A stretch of DNA of 40,027 bases from Pseudomonas fluorescens (GCF_902497995.1 NZ_CABVII010000042.1:1-40027); one strand, 5' to 3'; shown: positions 24,224-33,367, counted from the stretch's first letter. A program made the numbers and translations. Notes: a model not told the origin generated them from the sequence alone.

Positions 24224-24619
24224 TCAGGATTTGTGCAGGGTCTTCTGCCAAAGAATATAAACCGTCACCAGCACCGCGCTGGTCAGCATGAACCCGCGTG
24301 CCCAGGGCAGCGGCACCAGGTAACAGGACAGCAGGATGCTCGCCCACATCAAGCCGATGGCATACACCTTGCCCTTGAGCGGGATGCCATTACCGTCGAG
24401 GTAGTTGCGAATCCAGGGCCCAAGCCGCGGGTGCTCCACCAGCCAATGGTAAAAACGCGGGGAACTGCGGGCGAAACAGGCCGCCGCCAGCAGCAGGAAG
24501 GGCGTGGTGGGCAACACCGGCAGGAAAATCCCGATCACCCCCAGCGCTACGCTCAACCAGCCGATGGCCAGCAGCACGTAACGCAACATCAAGGAGCGGT
24601 TGCCTATGGGGTTGTCCAT
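24224..24619 (-). CDS. DUF454/YbaN-family inner-membrane protein
   Basis: A 131-residue membrane protein with about four hydrophobic segments. The front GWLSVALGVIGIFLPVLPTTPFLLLAAACFARSS region is the DUF454 (YbaN) signature. The function of the family is not established. The ATG at 24619 is preferred; the frame can be extended two codons to a TTG at 24625. It starts 11 bases after the stop of the UPF0149 gene on the same strand, so the two are probably cotranscribed. Confidence 0.85.
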   Translation of the reverse strand: MDNPIGNRSLMLRYVLLAIGWLSVALGVIGIFLPVLPTTPFLLLAAACFARSSPRFYHWLVEHPRLGPWIRNYLDGNGIPLKGKVYAIGLMWASILLSCYLVPLPWARGFMLTSAVLVTVYILWQKTLHKS

Positions 24620-24629
24620 AGGCAAAACC

Positions 24630-25217
24630 TTAGTGGTGACGTGGCTTGAGGATCGCCGGTTTTTCGTCTGGCGCTTGGCACAGCAGGTACAGCGCGGTCA
24701 GGGCTTCCGGGATCTGCACGATCATGTCGTCCATCAGGTTGGCGTCTTTGGCGATGTCTTCGAACTCAGGCTGTTCGTCGAACAGACCCGAACCGACCAT
24801 GATCGGCAGCAGCATTTCGCTGACTTCGTCTTCGGCGGTTTCGAACCAGGCCGCTTCGCGCAGGAACACGCCTTCCATGAAACCGATGCACCAGCCGCGC
24901 AAGTCGGAATCATCCGGCTCTTCGCCCAGGTCCAGATCGCAAGGCAGCTCGAACTCTTCATCGGACGCCAGTTGGCGAGCGATGTGAGCCTTGAGGGCCA
25001 GCAGGGTGGTTTCGATCGCTTCACGCTCGGTGTCGTCGGCGTAATGCGGCTCTTCGGCGAAGAGCGCGTCGATCCACTCCCGGTCGGGAACGATTTCGGA
25101 GCAGATCGACAGCGCGGTGAGGTAGCCGTGGGCGGCCACGTAGTCCAGCGCCTCGTCATGCAGTTCGTCGGCGTCGAGGAAGACTTGCAGGCGGGTTAGT
25201 TGCTCAGCGAAGGACAT
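24630..25217 (-). CDS. UPF0149/YecA-family protein
   Basis: A 195-residue acidic soluble protein of the UPF0149 (YgfB/YecA) family. The pattern LSICSEIVPDREWIDALF near residue 37 and the GWCIGFMEGVFLR core near residue 110 are typical. It has no C-terminal SEC-C zinc motif, ending in a Lys-Pro-Arg-His-His tail, so it is the short form. The biochemical role is unclear. The upstream side is a 415-base region with a REP-like pair and the recQ leader; downstream is the DUF454 gene. Confidence 0.85.
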   Translation of the reverse strand: MSFAEQLTRLQVFLDADELHDEALDYVAAHGYLTALSICSEIVPDREWIDALFAEEPHYADDTEREAIETTLLALKAHIARQLASDEEFELPCDLDLGEEPDDSDLRGWCIGFMEGVFLREAAWFETAEDEVSEMLLPIMVGSGLFDEQPEFEDIAKDANLMDDMIVQIPEALTALYLLCQAPDEKPAILKPRHH

Positions 25218-25632
25218 TAAAGGGCTACCTTGGGGAATTAAACAGATGCGGGAATTCTAGGCCTTCTTGAGCGCTTGGGCCAGCCGCGCGGCATATTTGC
25301 ACCCCTGGGACCTCATGGAGCACCGCTATCCCTGTGGGAGCGAGCTTGCTCGCGATGGCGGCGTTACATTCACTATCAATATTGACTGGCCTGCCGCTAT
25401 CGCGAGCAAGCTCGCTCTCACAGGTTTTGTGTTGCATCGGCATTCGTGTGTCTTATAAGCGGTGCCCTTTGCCAGACAGCGCTCGGGTATACTCGCGCGT
25501 TTTGTGATGCCCTGCTGGCGCCACGGCTGAGATGTGAAGCGTCATGCAATGCGCACTTACTATTCGTCAGTGCAGCCTGCGTGGTTCTGGACCAGTCTTG
25601 CAGGGATGTTTTTGGTGATTTCTGGAGTTTTT
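25218..25632. other. Divergent intergenic region between the UPF0149 gene and recQ
   Basis: The region contains a REP-like pair (25331-25425) and a possible extended -10 element GGTATACT near 25485-25492 about 140 bases before recQ, with no good -35. No gene is supported; the open frame upstream of recQ encodes a hydrophobic stretch that RecQ proteins lack. Confidence 0.6.
25331..25425. repeat. REP-like inverted pair (GCGAGCTTGCTCGCG subtype)
   Basis: CCTGTGGGAGCGAGCTTGCT at 25331 is mirrored by a copy ending CTCTCACAGG at 25424. The core is GAGC instead of GGGC, a subtype distinct from most copies in the window. Confidence 0.85.
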
Positions 25633-27759
25633 ATGCTCGAACAGGCTCAACGCGTCCTCAAGGACATCTTCGGCTACGACAGTTTCCGTGGCCGCCAGGG
25701 TGCAATCATTGAGCGCGTGGCCAGCGGCGGCGACGCCCTGGTGCTGATGCCTACCGGTGGCGGCAAGTCCCTGTGCTTCCAGGTGCCGGCACTGCTGCGC
25801 GAAGGTCTGGCGGTGGTGGTCTCGCCGCTGATCGCGCTGATGGACGATCAGGTCGCGACCCTCGAAGAGCTGGGTGTCGCCGCGGCTGCACTGAATTCCA
25901 CACTGAGCGCCGAGCAGCAACGGGATCTGGCCGCCCGGATCAAGCGCGGTGAAGTGAAGATGCTTTATCTTGCGCCCGAGCGCCTGGTTCAGCCGCGCAT
26001 GCTGGCGTTCCTGCAAAGCCTTGAAATCGCCCTGTTCGCCATTGATGAAGCGCATTGCGTGTCCCAGTGGGGCCACGACTTCCGCCGCGAATACCTGCAA
26101 CTGGGCCAGCTGGCGGAGCTGTTCCCCCATGTCCCGCGCATCGCCCTGACCGCGACCGCCGACAAGCGCACCCGGGAAGAAATCGTCGATCGCCTGCATC
26201 TGCAGGACGCTGAACGGTTCCTCTCGAGTTTCGATCGCCCGAACATTTTCTACCGCATCGTGCCCAAGGAGCAGCCGCGCAAGCAATTGCTGGCGTTCCT
26301 GGCCGAACGGCGCAGCGATGCCGGCATCGTCTATTGCCTGTCGCGCAAGAAGGTCGACGAAGTCGCGGTGTTCCTCAGCGAACAAGGGTTCCCGGCGCTG
26401 CCCTATCACGCCGGTCTGCCCAACGATACCCGGGCTCACCACCAGAAACGCTTCCTCAACGAGGAAGGCCTGATCATGGTCGCCACCGTGGCATTCGGCA
26501 TGGGCATCGATAAACCCAACGTGCGCTTCGTCGCTCACCTCGATTTGCCCAAATCCCTTGAGGCTTATTACCAGGAAACCGGTCGCGGCGGCCGTGACGG
26601 TCTGCCAGCAGATGCCTGGATGGCCTACGGCCTGCAAGACGTGGTGATGCTCAAGCAGATGTTGCAGAACTCCGAGGGCGACGAACGCCACAAGCGTCTG
26701 GAGCAGCACAAGCTCGACGCGATGCTCTCGCTCTGCGAAGAAACCCGCTGCCGCCGCCAGACGCTGCTGGCCTATTTCGACGAGGACATGCCCGAGCCCT
26801 GCGGCCATTGCGACAACTGCGTCGACGGCGTACAGACCTGGGACGCCACCGAGCCGGCCCGCCAGGCGCTCTCGGCGATCTACCGCACCGGCCAGCGCTA
26901 TGGCGTCGGGCATCTGGTGGACGTACTGCTGGGCAAGGACAACGAAAAGGTCCGCGGCATCGGTCATCAGCACCTGTCGGTCTACGGTGTCGGCAAGGCG
27001 ATGGCCGAAGGTGAATGGCGCTCCCTGTTCCGCCAGCTGGTTGCCCGCGGCCTGGCCGACATCGACCTCGAAGGCTACGGCGGCTTGCGCCTGAGTGACA
27101 GCTGCCGGCCATTGCTCAAGGGCGAAGTGACCCTGGAACTGCGCCGCGACCTCAAGCCGCAAACCACTGCCAAAAGCAGCAAGAGCCAGGCGAGCCAGCT
27201 GGTTCGCGGCGAAGAACGCGAACAGTGGGAAGCCTTGCGCGCCCTGCGTCGCAAACTCGCCGAAGAACATGGTGTGCCGCCGTACGTCATCTTCCCCGAC
27301 TCGACGCTGCTGGAAATGCTGCGCAGCCAGCCGACCTCGCTGGCGGCGATGGCCACGGTCAGCGGCGTCGGTGCACGCAAACTGGAACGTTATGGCGAGG
27401 CCTTCCTCGACGTGCTTGGCGGCCAGGTCGAGGCGCCGAAAGTGGTGGCCGACGTACGCCATGAGCTGATCACCCTGGCGCGGGCCGGCATGACCCCGCT
27501 GCAGATCGCCGGTCAACTGCAATGCTCGGAAAAGAACGTCTACACCATGCTCGCCGAAGCGATTGGCAAGCAGCAGTTGTCGCTGGAACAGGCGCTGGAT
27601 CTACCCGAAGACTTGATGGGCGAAGTCCAGGACGCATTCCTTGACGGTGAGGGCGAATTGCCACCTGTGTCGGAGATTGGCGCGCTATTCGCCGGGCGAG
27701 TGCCGGAAGGTGTCTTGTATTGTGTTCGTGCCGCTCTTCAGTCGGAATTCGAAATCTGA
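25633..27759 (+). CDS. recQ: ATP-dependent DNA helicase RecQ
   Basis: A 708-residue cytosolic 3'-5' DNA helicase of recombination and repair. The order is: helicase lobe 1 with Walker A PTGGGKS (about 40-46) and DEAH at 138-141, lobe 2 with YYQETGRGGRDG near 312-323, a zinc site (Cys373, Cys390, Cys393, Cys396), the RQC winged helix, an HRDC domain around 530-600, and a C-terminal helix-turn-helix extension (LARAGMTPLQIAGQLQCSEK). The ATG at 25633 is chosen: GGAG lies 5-6 bases upstream and RecQ homologues begin MLEQAQRVLKDIFGYDSFR. Full length, no defects seen. MarR follows on the same strand after 112 bases with its own AT-rich control region. Confidence 0.96.
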   Translation: MLEQAQRVLKDIFGYDSFRGRQGAIIERVASGGDALVLMPTGGGKSLCFQVPALLREGLAVVVSPLIALMDDQVATLEELGVAAAALNSTLSAEQQRDLAARIKRGEVKMLYLAPERLVQPRMLAFLQSLEIALFAIDEAHCVSQWGHDFRREYLQLGQLAELFPHVPRIALTATADKRTREEIVDRLHLQDAERFLSSFDRPNIFYRIVPKEQPRKQLLAFLAERRSDAGIVYCLSRKKVDEVAVFLSEQGFPALPYHAGLPNDTRAHHQKRFLNEEGLIMVATVAFGMGIDKPNVRFVAHLDLPKSLEAYYQETGRGGRDGLPADAWMAYGLQDVVMLKQMLQNSEGDERHKRLEQHKLDAMLSLCEETRCRRQTLLAYFDEDMPEPCGHCDNCVDGVQTWDATEPARQALSAIYRTGQRYGVGHLVDVLLGKDNEKVRGIGHQHLSVYGVGKAMAEGEWRSLFRQLVARGLADIDLEGYGGLRLSDSCRPLLKGEVTLELRRDLKPQTTAKSSKSQASQLVRGEEREQWEALRALRRKLAEEHGVPPYVIFPDSTLLEMLRSQPTSLAAMATVSGVGARKLERYGEAFLDVLGGQVEAPKVVADVRHELITLARAGMTPLQIAGQLQCSEKNVYTMLAEAIGKQQLSLEQALDLPEDLMGEVQDAFLDGEGELPPVSEIGALFAGRVPEGVLYCVRAALQSEFEI

Positions 27760-27825
27760 ATGAACGGGCGGTAACGATTCAGTACAGAGCAACCCTTGCC
27801 TATAGCCAACGGTCATGCTTAGCTG

Positions 27826-27858
27826 ACTAATAATTAGTTTTTCTCTATTTTAGTCTAA
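27826..27858 (+). promoter_or_regulatory. Probable MarR autoregulatory operator
   Basis: ACTAATAATTAGT (27826-27838) is a perfect 13-base palindrome, and TTAGTCTAA, a shorter palindrome, follows at about 27850-27858. Both are within 50 bases of the MarR-family start codon. MarR proteins usually repress themselves from such AT-rich dyads. Confidence 0.5.
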
Positions 27859-27871
27859 TCATGAGTGTTTT

Positions 27872-28306
27872 ATGCCGTTCACCGATCAACACCGCTTTGG
27901 CATGCAACTGGCCCAGATGTCGCGCGGCTGGCGGGCCGAACTGGACCGTCGACTGGCCGGGCTCGGACTGTCCCAGGCACGCTGGCTGGTGCTGCTGCAC
28001 CTGGCGCGTTTCGACAATGCACCCACCCAGCGCGAACTGGCGCAAAGCGTCGGCGTCGAAGGGCCGACCCTGGCCCGTTTGCTCGACAGCCTGGAAAGCC
28101 AGGGACTGGTGCAACGTCAATCGGTGCTGGAAGATCGCCGGGCAAAAAAAATCGTCCTCTGTGCCCCGGCCCGTCCCCTGATCGAACAAATTGAAACCAT
28201 TGCCAACCAGTTGCGCCACGAACTGTTCGATGGCGTTGATGAAGCGGATCTGAAAATCTGCATGCGGGTGCACGGACACATACTGGCCAACCTGGAAAAA
28301 TCTTGA
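27872..28306 (+). CDS. MarR-family transcriptional regulator
   Basis: A 144-residue dimeric winged-helix regulator. LGLSQARWLVLLHLARFD, RELAQSVGVEGPTLARLLDSLESQGLV (recognition helix) and the wing EDRRAKKIVL match the SlyA/MarR core at about residues 30-100. It probably senses a small aromatic or oxidant ligand, not identifiable here. The leader carries two AT-rich palindromes, which suggests autorepression. The ribosome site is weak. No obvious target gene is adjacent: recQ is upstream and the FimV-like gene, with its own promoter, is downstream. Confidence 0.88.
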   Translation: MPFTDQHRFGMQLAQMSRGWRAELDRRLAGLGLSQARWLVLLHLARFDNAPTQRELAQSVGVEGPTLARLLDSLESQGLVQRQSVLEDRRAKKIVLCAPARPLIEQIETIANQLRHELFDGVDEADLKICMRVHGHILANLEKS

Positions 28307-28328
28307 GGCGTAACCGCGTGCCGGACTT

Positions 28329-28357
28329 TTGAGATACTCCATTGGGCAGACTATAAA
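28329..28357 (+). promoter_or_regulatory. Sigma-70-type promoter of the FimV-like gene
   Basis: TTGAGA (28329-28334) and TATAAA (28352-28357) are 17 bases apart, a near-consensus pair. The predicted start near 28364 leaves a leader of about 70 bases with a GTGTTCG/CGAACAC hairpin (28376-28382 with 28394-28400). Confidence 0.65.
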
Positions 28358-28435
28358 GAACTAGTCGGCACTCTCGTGTTCGTACCGGATGTGCGAACAC
28401 GTACAAGGTTGGTTCCGGTTATCCAAGGGATGCTC

Positions 28436-30229
28436 ATGCTCGAGAGTTTGTACGTGGTATTGCGGTGTTGCACCAGGCTGCTGCTGGTCGGTGGTGCTGT
28501 TTCCTACTCGGCATTGGCGCCCGCGCTGGGCTTGGGCGAAATCACCCTGCATTCGGCGCTGAATCAGCCGCTGCGTGCCGACATCGCCCTGATGGACGCC
28601 GCGGGTCTGCAGGAGGGCGAGTTGTCGGTCAGCCTGGCGACGGCAGAAGAATTCAGCCGCGCTGGCGTTGATCGGGTGTTCTTCCTCAACGATCTGAAGT
28701 TCACGCCGATCCTGCGCGGTAACCACAGGTTGATCCGGGTGAGCTCCAACAAGCCGGTCAATGAACCCTTCCTCAATTTCCTGGTGCAGCTCAATCAGCC
28801 CAACGGACGCGTGCTGCGCGAGTACACGGTATTGATCGACCCGCCGGGCTCACCGGGGATTGTCCCGGTGGCTGACGAACCGGTTGCCAGCCCGCAATCG
28901 TCCGCCTTCCCGAGTGTCGAGCCGGCCGTTGCGGTGCCACCGGCGGTGAAGAGCAAAAAGCCGCCGACCCCGCGGGTCGATCAACCTGCTGCCGCGCCTG
29001 TCAATGATCCTGTTGCCGAGCAACTGGCCGTCAGCGTCCTGAAGAACCAGGCGTTGCAAACCACGATCGATGAGCTGAATGCACAATTGCAGGCGCAAAA
29101 CGAGCACATTGCCGGCCAGAAAAAACAGGTCACCGAGTTGCAGACTCAATTGGCGCAAGTCAAACAGGCTTCGGTGGAGCCTGTTGCGCCAGACGCCGCG
29201 GCTCCAGCGCCGGTGGTTGCTGAAAGGATCGAGACGACTCACTTGCCGCTGATCTTCGGGTTGCTGTTGCTGGTGGCCCTGGGGTTGCTCGGATTGTTCG
29301 TTCGCCGTCAGCGCCAGCAGCTTCAGGCAGTACCTGAGTCGTTAGCCGTTTTGCCGTCACGGCACGAGCCGGTGCTGAATCGGGAAGCGCAGCCGCCTGC
29401 TTCGGCATCCGGACAGGGCGAAGCGTCGTCGGCGGGTGATGTGCTCGAAGGGGTCGGCATTTATCTGGCCTATGGCCGTTTTTCCGAAGCGGCCGGTTTG
29501 TTGAGAGAGGCGTTGCTCAAGGACCCGAACCGCACCGATCTGGCCGTGCAACTGCTGGAAGTTCTGGGCCAACAGGGTGACGTGCCCGCCTATGAAACGC
29601 AGGAAAACAGCCTGCGTGACGCTGGGTTCGACCCGCGGAAGCTTGAAGAAATTCGTGAGCGTTATCCGAAACTGCGCACCGTCGCCGCCTTGGCCATCGC
29701 ACCCTCTATCACGCCGCCCGCGGTTGCGCAGCCCCAGGCTGTCGCCGCCAGCGATGAGTTCCAGTTGAACCTGGATGACCTGTCGATGGATTCGAACTGG
29801 GACCTGATCAGCCCCTTCGACCATTCACCGCCCGCCGCCGAATCCCCGAATGAGGCGTCACGCATCCACGAGCCTGAATTTACCTCGAATCTGCATATCT
29901 TGCCCGATGTGTTCGAAATGCCTGACGAGCCGACGCTGGGCGAACCCGAGTTCGAGTGGGTGGCCGAACCTGATGCACAACCTCTGGATGACGACTTTCT
30001 CGACGAATTCGCTGATTCCGGCCTGTCGTTGCAGCTTGAACCGTTGAATGCTGAGTCGATCGATCTCGAACTGTCCGAACCGAGTAATGCCGGCAAACTG
30101 GAACAGGCCCAGACCTGCATCGATGACGGCGACCTGGACAGCGCCATCGAATTGCTCAACGAGTTACTCAAGGACGGCGACGAGCCACTCAAACAGACCG
30201 CCCGGAGTTTGTTGGCCGGCATCCGTTGA
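28436..30229 (+). CDS. FimV/TspA-like inner-membrane protein without LysM
   Basis: A 597-residue protein. After a signal-like hydrophobic start it has the FimV N-terminal domain (GLGEITLHSALNQPLRADIA, then LNDLKFTPIL and GRVLREYTVLIDPP, about residues 32-145). A Pro/Ala linker, a coiled coil (about 195-250), one membrane helix (LPLIFGLLLLVALGLLGLFV) and an acidic region lead to the C-terminal FimV motif (EQAQTCIDDGDLDSAIELLNELL). Canonical FimV, a polar hub for type IV pili, has a periplasmic LysM motif after the N-terminal domain and several TPRs; no LysM is seen and the protein is shorter. It is thus a FimV paralogue. The ATG at 28436 is preferred to that at 28430 on AAGGG spacing. A REP-like pair follows the stop. 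Confidence 0.82.
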   Translation: MLESLYVVLRCCTRLLLVGGAVSYSALAPALGLGEITLHSALNQPLRADIALMDAAGLQEGELSVSLATAEEFSRAGVDRVFFLNDLKFTPILRGNHRLIRVSSNKPVNEPFLNFLVQLNQPNGRVLREYTVLIDPPGSPGIVPVADEPVASPQSSAFPSVEPAVAVPPAVKSKKPPTPRVDQPAAAPVNDPVAEQLAVSVLKNQALQTTIDELNAQLQAQNEHIAGQKKQVTELQTQLAQVKQASVEPVAPDAAAPAPVVAERIETTHLPLIFGLLLLVALGLLGLFVRRQRQQLQAVPESLAVLPSRHEPVLNREAQPPASASGQGEASSAGDVLEGVGIYLAYGRFSEAAGLLREALLKDPNRTDLAVQLLEVLGQQGDVPAYETQENSLRDAGFDPRKLEEIRERYPKLRTVAALAIAPSITPPAVAQPQAVAASDEFQLNLDDLSMDSNWDLISPFDHSPPAAESPNEASRIHEPEFTSNLHILPDVFEMPDEPTLGEPEFEWVAEPDAQPLDDDFLDEFADSGLSLQLEPLNAESIDLELSEPSNAGKLEQAQTCIDDGDLDSAIELLNELLKDGDEPLKQTARSLLAGIR

Positions 30230-30239
30230 AGGTCAAAAG

Positions 30240-30331
30240 ACCTGTAGGAGCCGGCTTGCTGGCGATGGCATCACTGCGGTCTATCTGTAAGACCGCAGTA
30301 ATCCCATCGCCAGCAAGCCGGCTCCTACAGG
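30240..30331. repeat. REP-like inverted pair (GTAGGAGCCGGCTTGCTGGCG subtype)
   Basis: CCTGTAGGAGCCGGCTTGCT from 30241 is mirrored by a copy ending CCGGCTCCTACAGG at 30330. Between the arms lies an ACTGCGGTCT/AGACCGCAGT hairpin. It directly follows the FimV-like stop codon. Confidence 0.85.
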
Positions 30332-30389
30332 GCGAACGATAAAGCCGGCTATGATAGCGACGCCCTCTGGCTCAGGAATCCTGCCCATC

Positions 30390-30677
30390 ATGACCGCGCA
30401 TAAACCGGAAATCGTCATCACTTATTGCACGCAATGCCAATGGCTGTTGCGCGCGGCCTGGCTGGCCCAGGAACTGCTCAGTACCTTTGGCGATGACCTG
30501 GGCAAAGTGTCCCTGGTACCCGGCACCGGTGGGGTCTTTCACATTTTTTGTGACGAGGTGCAAATCTGGGAGCGCAAGACCGACGGCGGTTTCCCCGAGG
30601 CCAAGGTGCTCAAGCAGCGGGTCCGCGACCGGATCGATCCGGACCGCGACCTGGGGCACAACGACCGCACTCAGTGA
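30390..30677 (+). CDS. SelT/SelW/SelH-family (Rdx) thioredoxin-like protein
   Basis: A 95-residue protein with the Rdx fold start IVITYCTQCQWLLRAAWLAQELL: the redox motif CTQC is at residues 13-16, followed by the EVQIWERKTDGGFPE end motif typical of the family. Eukaryotic relatives have selenocysteine at the second position; here it is a normal cysteine codon. Function in bacteria is not established, presumably redox. The start ATG at 30390 gives the family length. Its stop overlaps the stop of the convergent DMT gene (30671-30677). Confidence 0.87.
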   Translation: MTAHKPEIVITYCTQCQWLLRAAWLAQELLSTFGDDLGKVSLVPGTGGVFHIFCDEVQIWERKTDGGFPEAKVLKQRVRDRIDPDRDLGHNDRTQ

Positions 30678-31564
30678 GACGGGGCTTGTGTCGCAACGGT
30701 CTTTTTGCCTGAACTACCCGCGAGCCGGCTGGACGCCACGATCGCAACGATGATCAGCGCTCCGCCGATCAGCATGCGCAGCGTCGGGTTTTCATCGAAC
30801 AGCACCCAGGCCATGGTGATCCCGTAAACCGGCTCCATAGCGAACACCACCGCGGCGGTTCGTGCCTTGATCACCGCCAGGCTGGCGACGAACAGGCTGT
30901 GAGCGACGCCGGTGCAGAACACCCCGAGCAGACCGATCCACAGCCAGTCGAGGGCGCGCACCTCACTCAACTGCGGTGCCGCCACCGGCAGCAGGCACAG
31001 CGCGACGACCACGTTCTGACACAGCGCCGCCTGCACCGGCGGGATGCGCCCGGAGCTGGCGCGGTTGGTCAACGACAGCAGGGCAAACAGCAAGCCGGAA
31101 GCCACCGCCCAGAGCAGGCCGATGGTGGCGCCGCTGGCCAGATCGAAGTCCGGCGTGACCAGCACCAGCCCGACACTCACCAGCACCACCAGCAGGATTT
31201 CGTTGGCGCGAATCCGCTCGCGAAAGATCAGCCCTTCGAGGATTACGGTAAACGCCGGGAAACTGGCAAAGCCCAGGGTAGCGATCGCCACGCCGGCGAC
31301 CTTCACTGCAATGAAAAAACTGACCCAATGCCCGGCCAGCAGCAGGCCGCTGAGCGACAACCGGCGCCAGTCCAGGGCCTCAAGTTTCAACCAGCGCGTA
31401 TGGCTGGCAAACCGCGCAAAAAATGCCAGCGCAAGTACGGCAAATGCGGCACGCCCGAAAACGATGACGGCGGGGGAGGCGGCGGCGAGTTTGCCGAACA
31501 CACCGGTCAGGCCAAACATCAGTGCGCCGATATGCAGGGCGCCAAGGGCGGTACGGGGAGTCAT
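30671..31564 (-). CDS. DMT superfamily (EamA) permease, AraC-linked
   Basis: A 297-residue inner-membrane permease with two EamA halves and about ten helices; motifs include ALMFGLTGVFGKLAAASPAV early and MEPVYGITMAWVLFDENPT late. Substrate unknown. The ATG at 31564 follows AAGGA by about 5 bases and starts at the family position; the longer open frame to 31939 runs through the AraC gene and is spurious. It follows an AraC-family regulator by 67 bases on the same strand, so the regulator probably controls it. It overlaps the convergent Rdx gene by 7 bases. Confidence 0.87.
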   Translation of the reverse strand: MTPRTALGALHIGALMFGLTGVFGKLAAASPAVIVFGRAAFAVLALAFFARFASHTRWLKLEALDWRRLSLSGLLLAGHWVSFFIAVKVAGVAIATLGFASFPAFTVILEGLIFRERIRANEILLVVLVSVGLVLVTPDFDLASGATIGLLWAVASGLLFALLSLTNRASSGRIPPVQAALCQNVVVALCLLPVAAPQLSEVRALDWLWIGLLGVFCTGVAHSLFVASLAVIKARTAAVVFAMEPVYGITMAWVLFDENPTLRMLIGGALIIVAIVASSRLAGSSGKKTVATQAPSH

Positions 31565-31631
31565 TGCAATCCTTGATGAACGTAGTGAACCCGCATTGAA
31601 TCGTATGAAGGCAACGGTGTCTGTCGGCAAA

Positions 31632-32396
31632 CTATCGTTTTTTGTCGCCAGCCTCGCGCCGCAATTTGCCAGGCGAGGCGCCAAATTCGCGCAGCACCGC
31701 GGCCGCGAAGGCACTCTGCGAGCTGTAGCCGACCCGACTGGCAATCTCGCCGATGGGCAGCGCCGAATCCCGCAGCATGCCCACGGCCATGTGCAATCGT
31801 CGGCTGCGGATATAGTCCATCGGGGTCTGCCCGCATTCGGCAACGAACCGCGCATGCAACCGGGCGCTGGACAACCCGGCGATACGCGCCAGGTCGGCGA
31901 CTTGCAGCGGGTAGGCTGCAGACTGATCGATATGTGCATTCAGCGCCGCATAGGGCAGGCGCCGACCGCCCACGACCTCCGGTTTGGCATGGTTGAGGCT
32001 GGCCAGCAACAGCACTGCACCCTGTTGCGCGATCAGAGGATCACTGACCTGGCTGGCCGCCAGCCAGTTCACCAGTTGGCTTTGCCCGGCATCCAGCGGC
32101 AGGCGCCCGGCATTGTCGAGCAAACGACGGCTGGCTTGCGCGTGATCGCCCATTGACTGCAAGACCCAGTCATCGCCTGGCACATCCAGCACCAGGCAAC
32201 GGCTACCATTGGCGCTGCCGCAGGCATGGTGAAAACCGGACGGCACCACCACGAAACTCTGTTGCACCACCTGGCTGCCATGCCCATCGACCTCGAAATC
32301 CAGCGCGCCCGACAGCCCGAACACCAGTTGCGCGTGGTCGTGGCTATGGACGATCAGGTCGTCGCTGTACTGGCGTAGCGTGAGGATCGGTCTCAT
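31632..32396 (-). CDS. AraC-family regulator upstream of the DMT permease
   Basis: A 254-residue regulator with a cupin sensor domain (about 1-130, including IVHSHDHAQLVFGLSG) and a C-terminal AraC DNA-binding domain with two helix-turn-helices (LQVADLARIAGLSSARLHARF and LPIGEIASRVGYSSQSAFAA). The start ATG at 32396 has GGGAG 8 bases upstream; the open frame continues 20 codons more but without a better start. It probably regulates the permease gene that follows it, in response to a small ligand bound by the cupin. Confidence 0.88.
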   Translation of the reverse strand: MRPILTLRQYSDDLIVHSHDHAQLVFGLSGALDFEVDGHGSQVVQQSFVVVPSGFHHACGSANGSRCLVLDVPGDDWVLQSMGDHAQASRRLLDNAGRLPLDAGQSQLVNWLAASQVSDPLIAQQGAVLLLASLNHAKPEVVGGRRLPYAALNAHIDQSAAYPLQVADLARIAGLSSARLHARFVAECGQTPMDYIRSRRLHMAVGMLRDSALPIGEIASRVGYSSQSAFAAAVLREFGASPGKLRREAGDKKR

Positions 32397-32532
32397 CGCA
32401 GGTCTCCCTATCAAGGTCGCCAGTCTACACCGAGGGCGCTCGCGAGCGGCTGTCACAGGACTGACTCGCCATTGTCATGGGCCATTAATCCGGCCGGGGC
32501 AAGCTTGCCCAAACAATTGCAGAGGGTTGCCC

Positions 32533-33348
32533 ATGACCAGCGCCGAGTTCGCCAGACCCAGTCGCAAGCAACGTGTGCGTACCTTGTGGATTTCCGATGT
32601 GCATCTGGGCACCCGGGATTGCCAGGCCGAACACCTGTCGCAGTTTCTCAAGGGCTACCATGCGGACAAGGTCTACCTGGTCGGCGACATCATCGACGGC
32701 TGGAAACTGCGCGGCGGCATGTACTGGCCCCAGGCACACACCAATGTGATTCGTCGCCTGTTGACCATGAGCAAGCGCGGCACCGAGGTGATTTACGTCA
32801 CCGGCAACCATGATGAGTTCCTGCGCCGTTACTCGACGCTGATCCTGGGCAACATCCAGTTGGTGGACGAAGCCGTGCACGTCACCGCCGATGGCCGTCA
32901 TTTGCTGGTGATCCATGGCGACCAGTTCGATGTGATCACCCGGTACCACCGCTGGCTGGCCTTTCTTGGCGACTGGGCCTACGAATTCACCCTGACCCTC
33001 AACCGCTGGCTCAATCATTGGCGCGCCCGTTATGGCTATGGCTACTGGTCGTTGTCGGCGTATCTCAAGCACAAGGTGAAGACCGCAGTCAGCTTCATCA
33101 GCGATTTTGAACAAGCCATTGCCCACGAATGCGTCAAGCGCGGACTGCATGGCGTGGTGTGCGGGCACATTCACCATGCCGAGATTCGCAAGGTGGGCGA
33201 GGTGGATTACCTCAATTGCGGGGATTGGGTGGAGTCGTGCACGGCGTTGATCGAGCATTGGGATGGCTCGATCCAGTTGTATCGGTTGGCGGATGCCCAA
33301 GCGCGGGAGGCGCAGTTGAAGGCGGTGAAAATCGCCGAGCCGGCTTAA
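32533..33348 (+). CDS. LpxH-like metallophosphoesterase
   Basis: A 271-residue calcineurin-like phosphoesterase with the complete metal set: DVHLG at 22-26, GDIIDGW at 51-57, GNHDE at 91-95, HGDQFD at 128-133 and GHIHH at 211-215. The arrangement is that of UDP-2,3-diacylglucosamine diphosphatase-like proteins, which act on lipid A precursors at the membrane surface. It may be an LpxH paralogue rather than the main enzyme. The ATG at 32533 follows GAGGG by about 6 bases. A REP-like pair lies just after the stop. Confidence 0.86.
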   Translation: MTSAEFARPSRKQRVRTLWISDVHLGTRDCQAEHLSQFLKGYHADKVYLVGDIIDGWKLRGGMYWPQAHTNVIRRLLTMSKRGTEVIYVTGNHDEFLRRYSTLILGNIQLVDEAVHVTADGRHLLVIHGDQFDVITRYHRWLAFLGDWAYEFTLTLNRWLNHWRARYGYGYWSLSAYLKHKVKTAVSFISDFEQAIAHECVKRGLHGVVCGHIHHAEIRKVGEVDYLNCGDWVESCTALIEHWDGSIQLYRLADAQAREAQLKAVKIAEPA

Positions 33349-33367
33349 GGGTAACGGTGTCAGTGGA

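Noticed and set aside
30390..30677. Selenocysteine in the SelT/W/H-like protein
   Set aside because: The motif is CTQC with ordinary cysteine codons and no in-frame TGA.
30671..31939. 422-residue form of the second DMT permease
   Set aside because: The extra 125 residues read through the AraC gene in another frame; the ATG at 31564 has a good ribosome site and fits the family.
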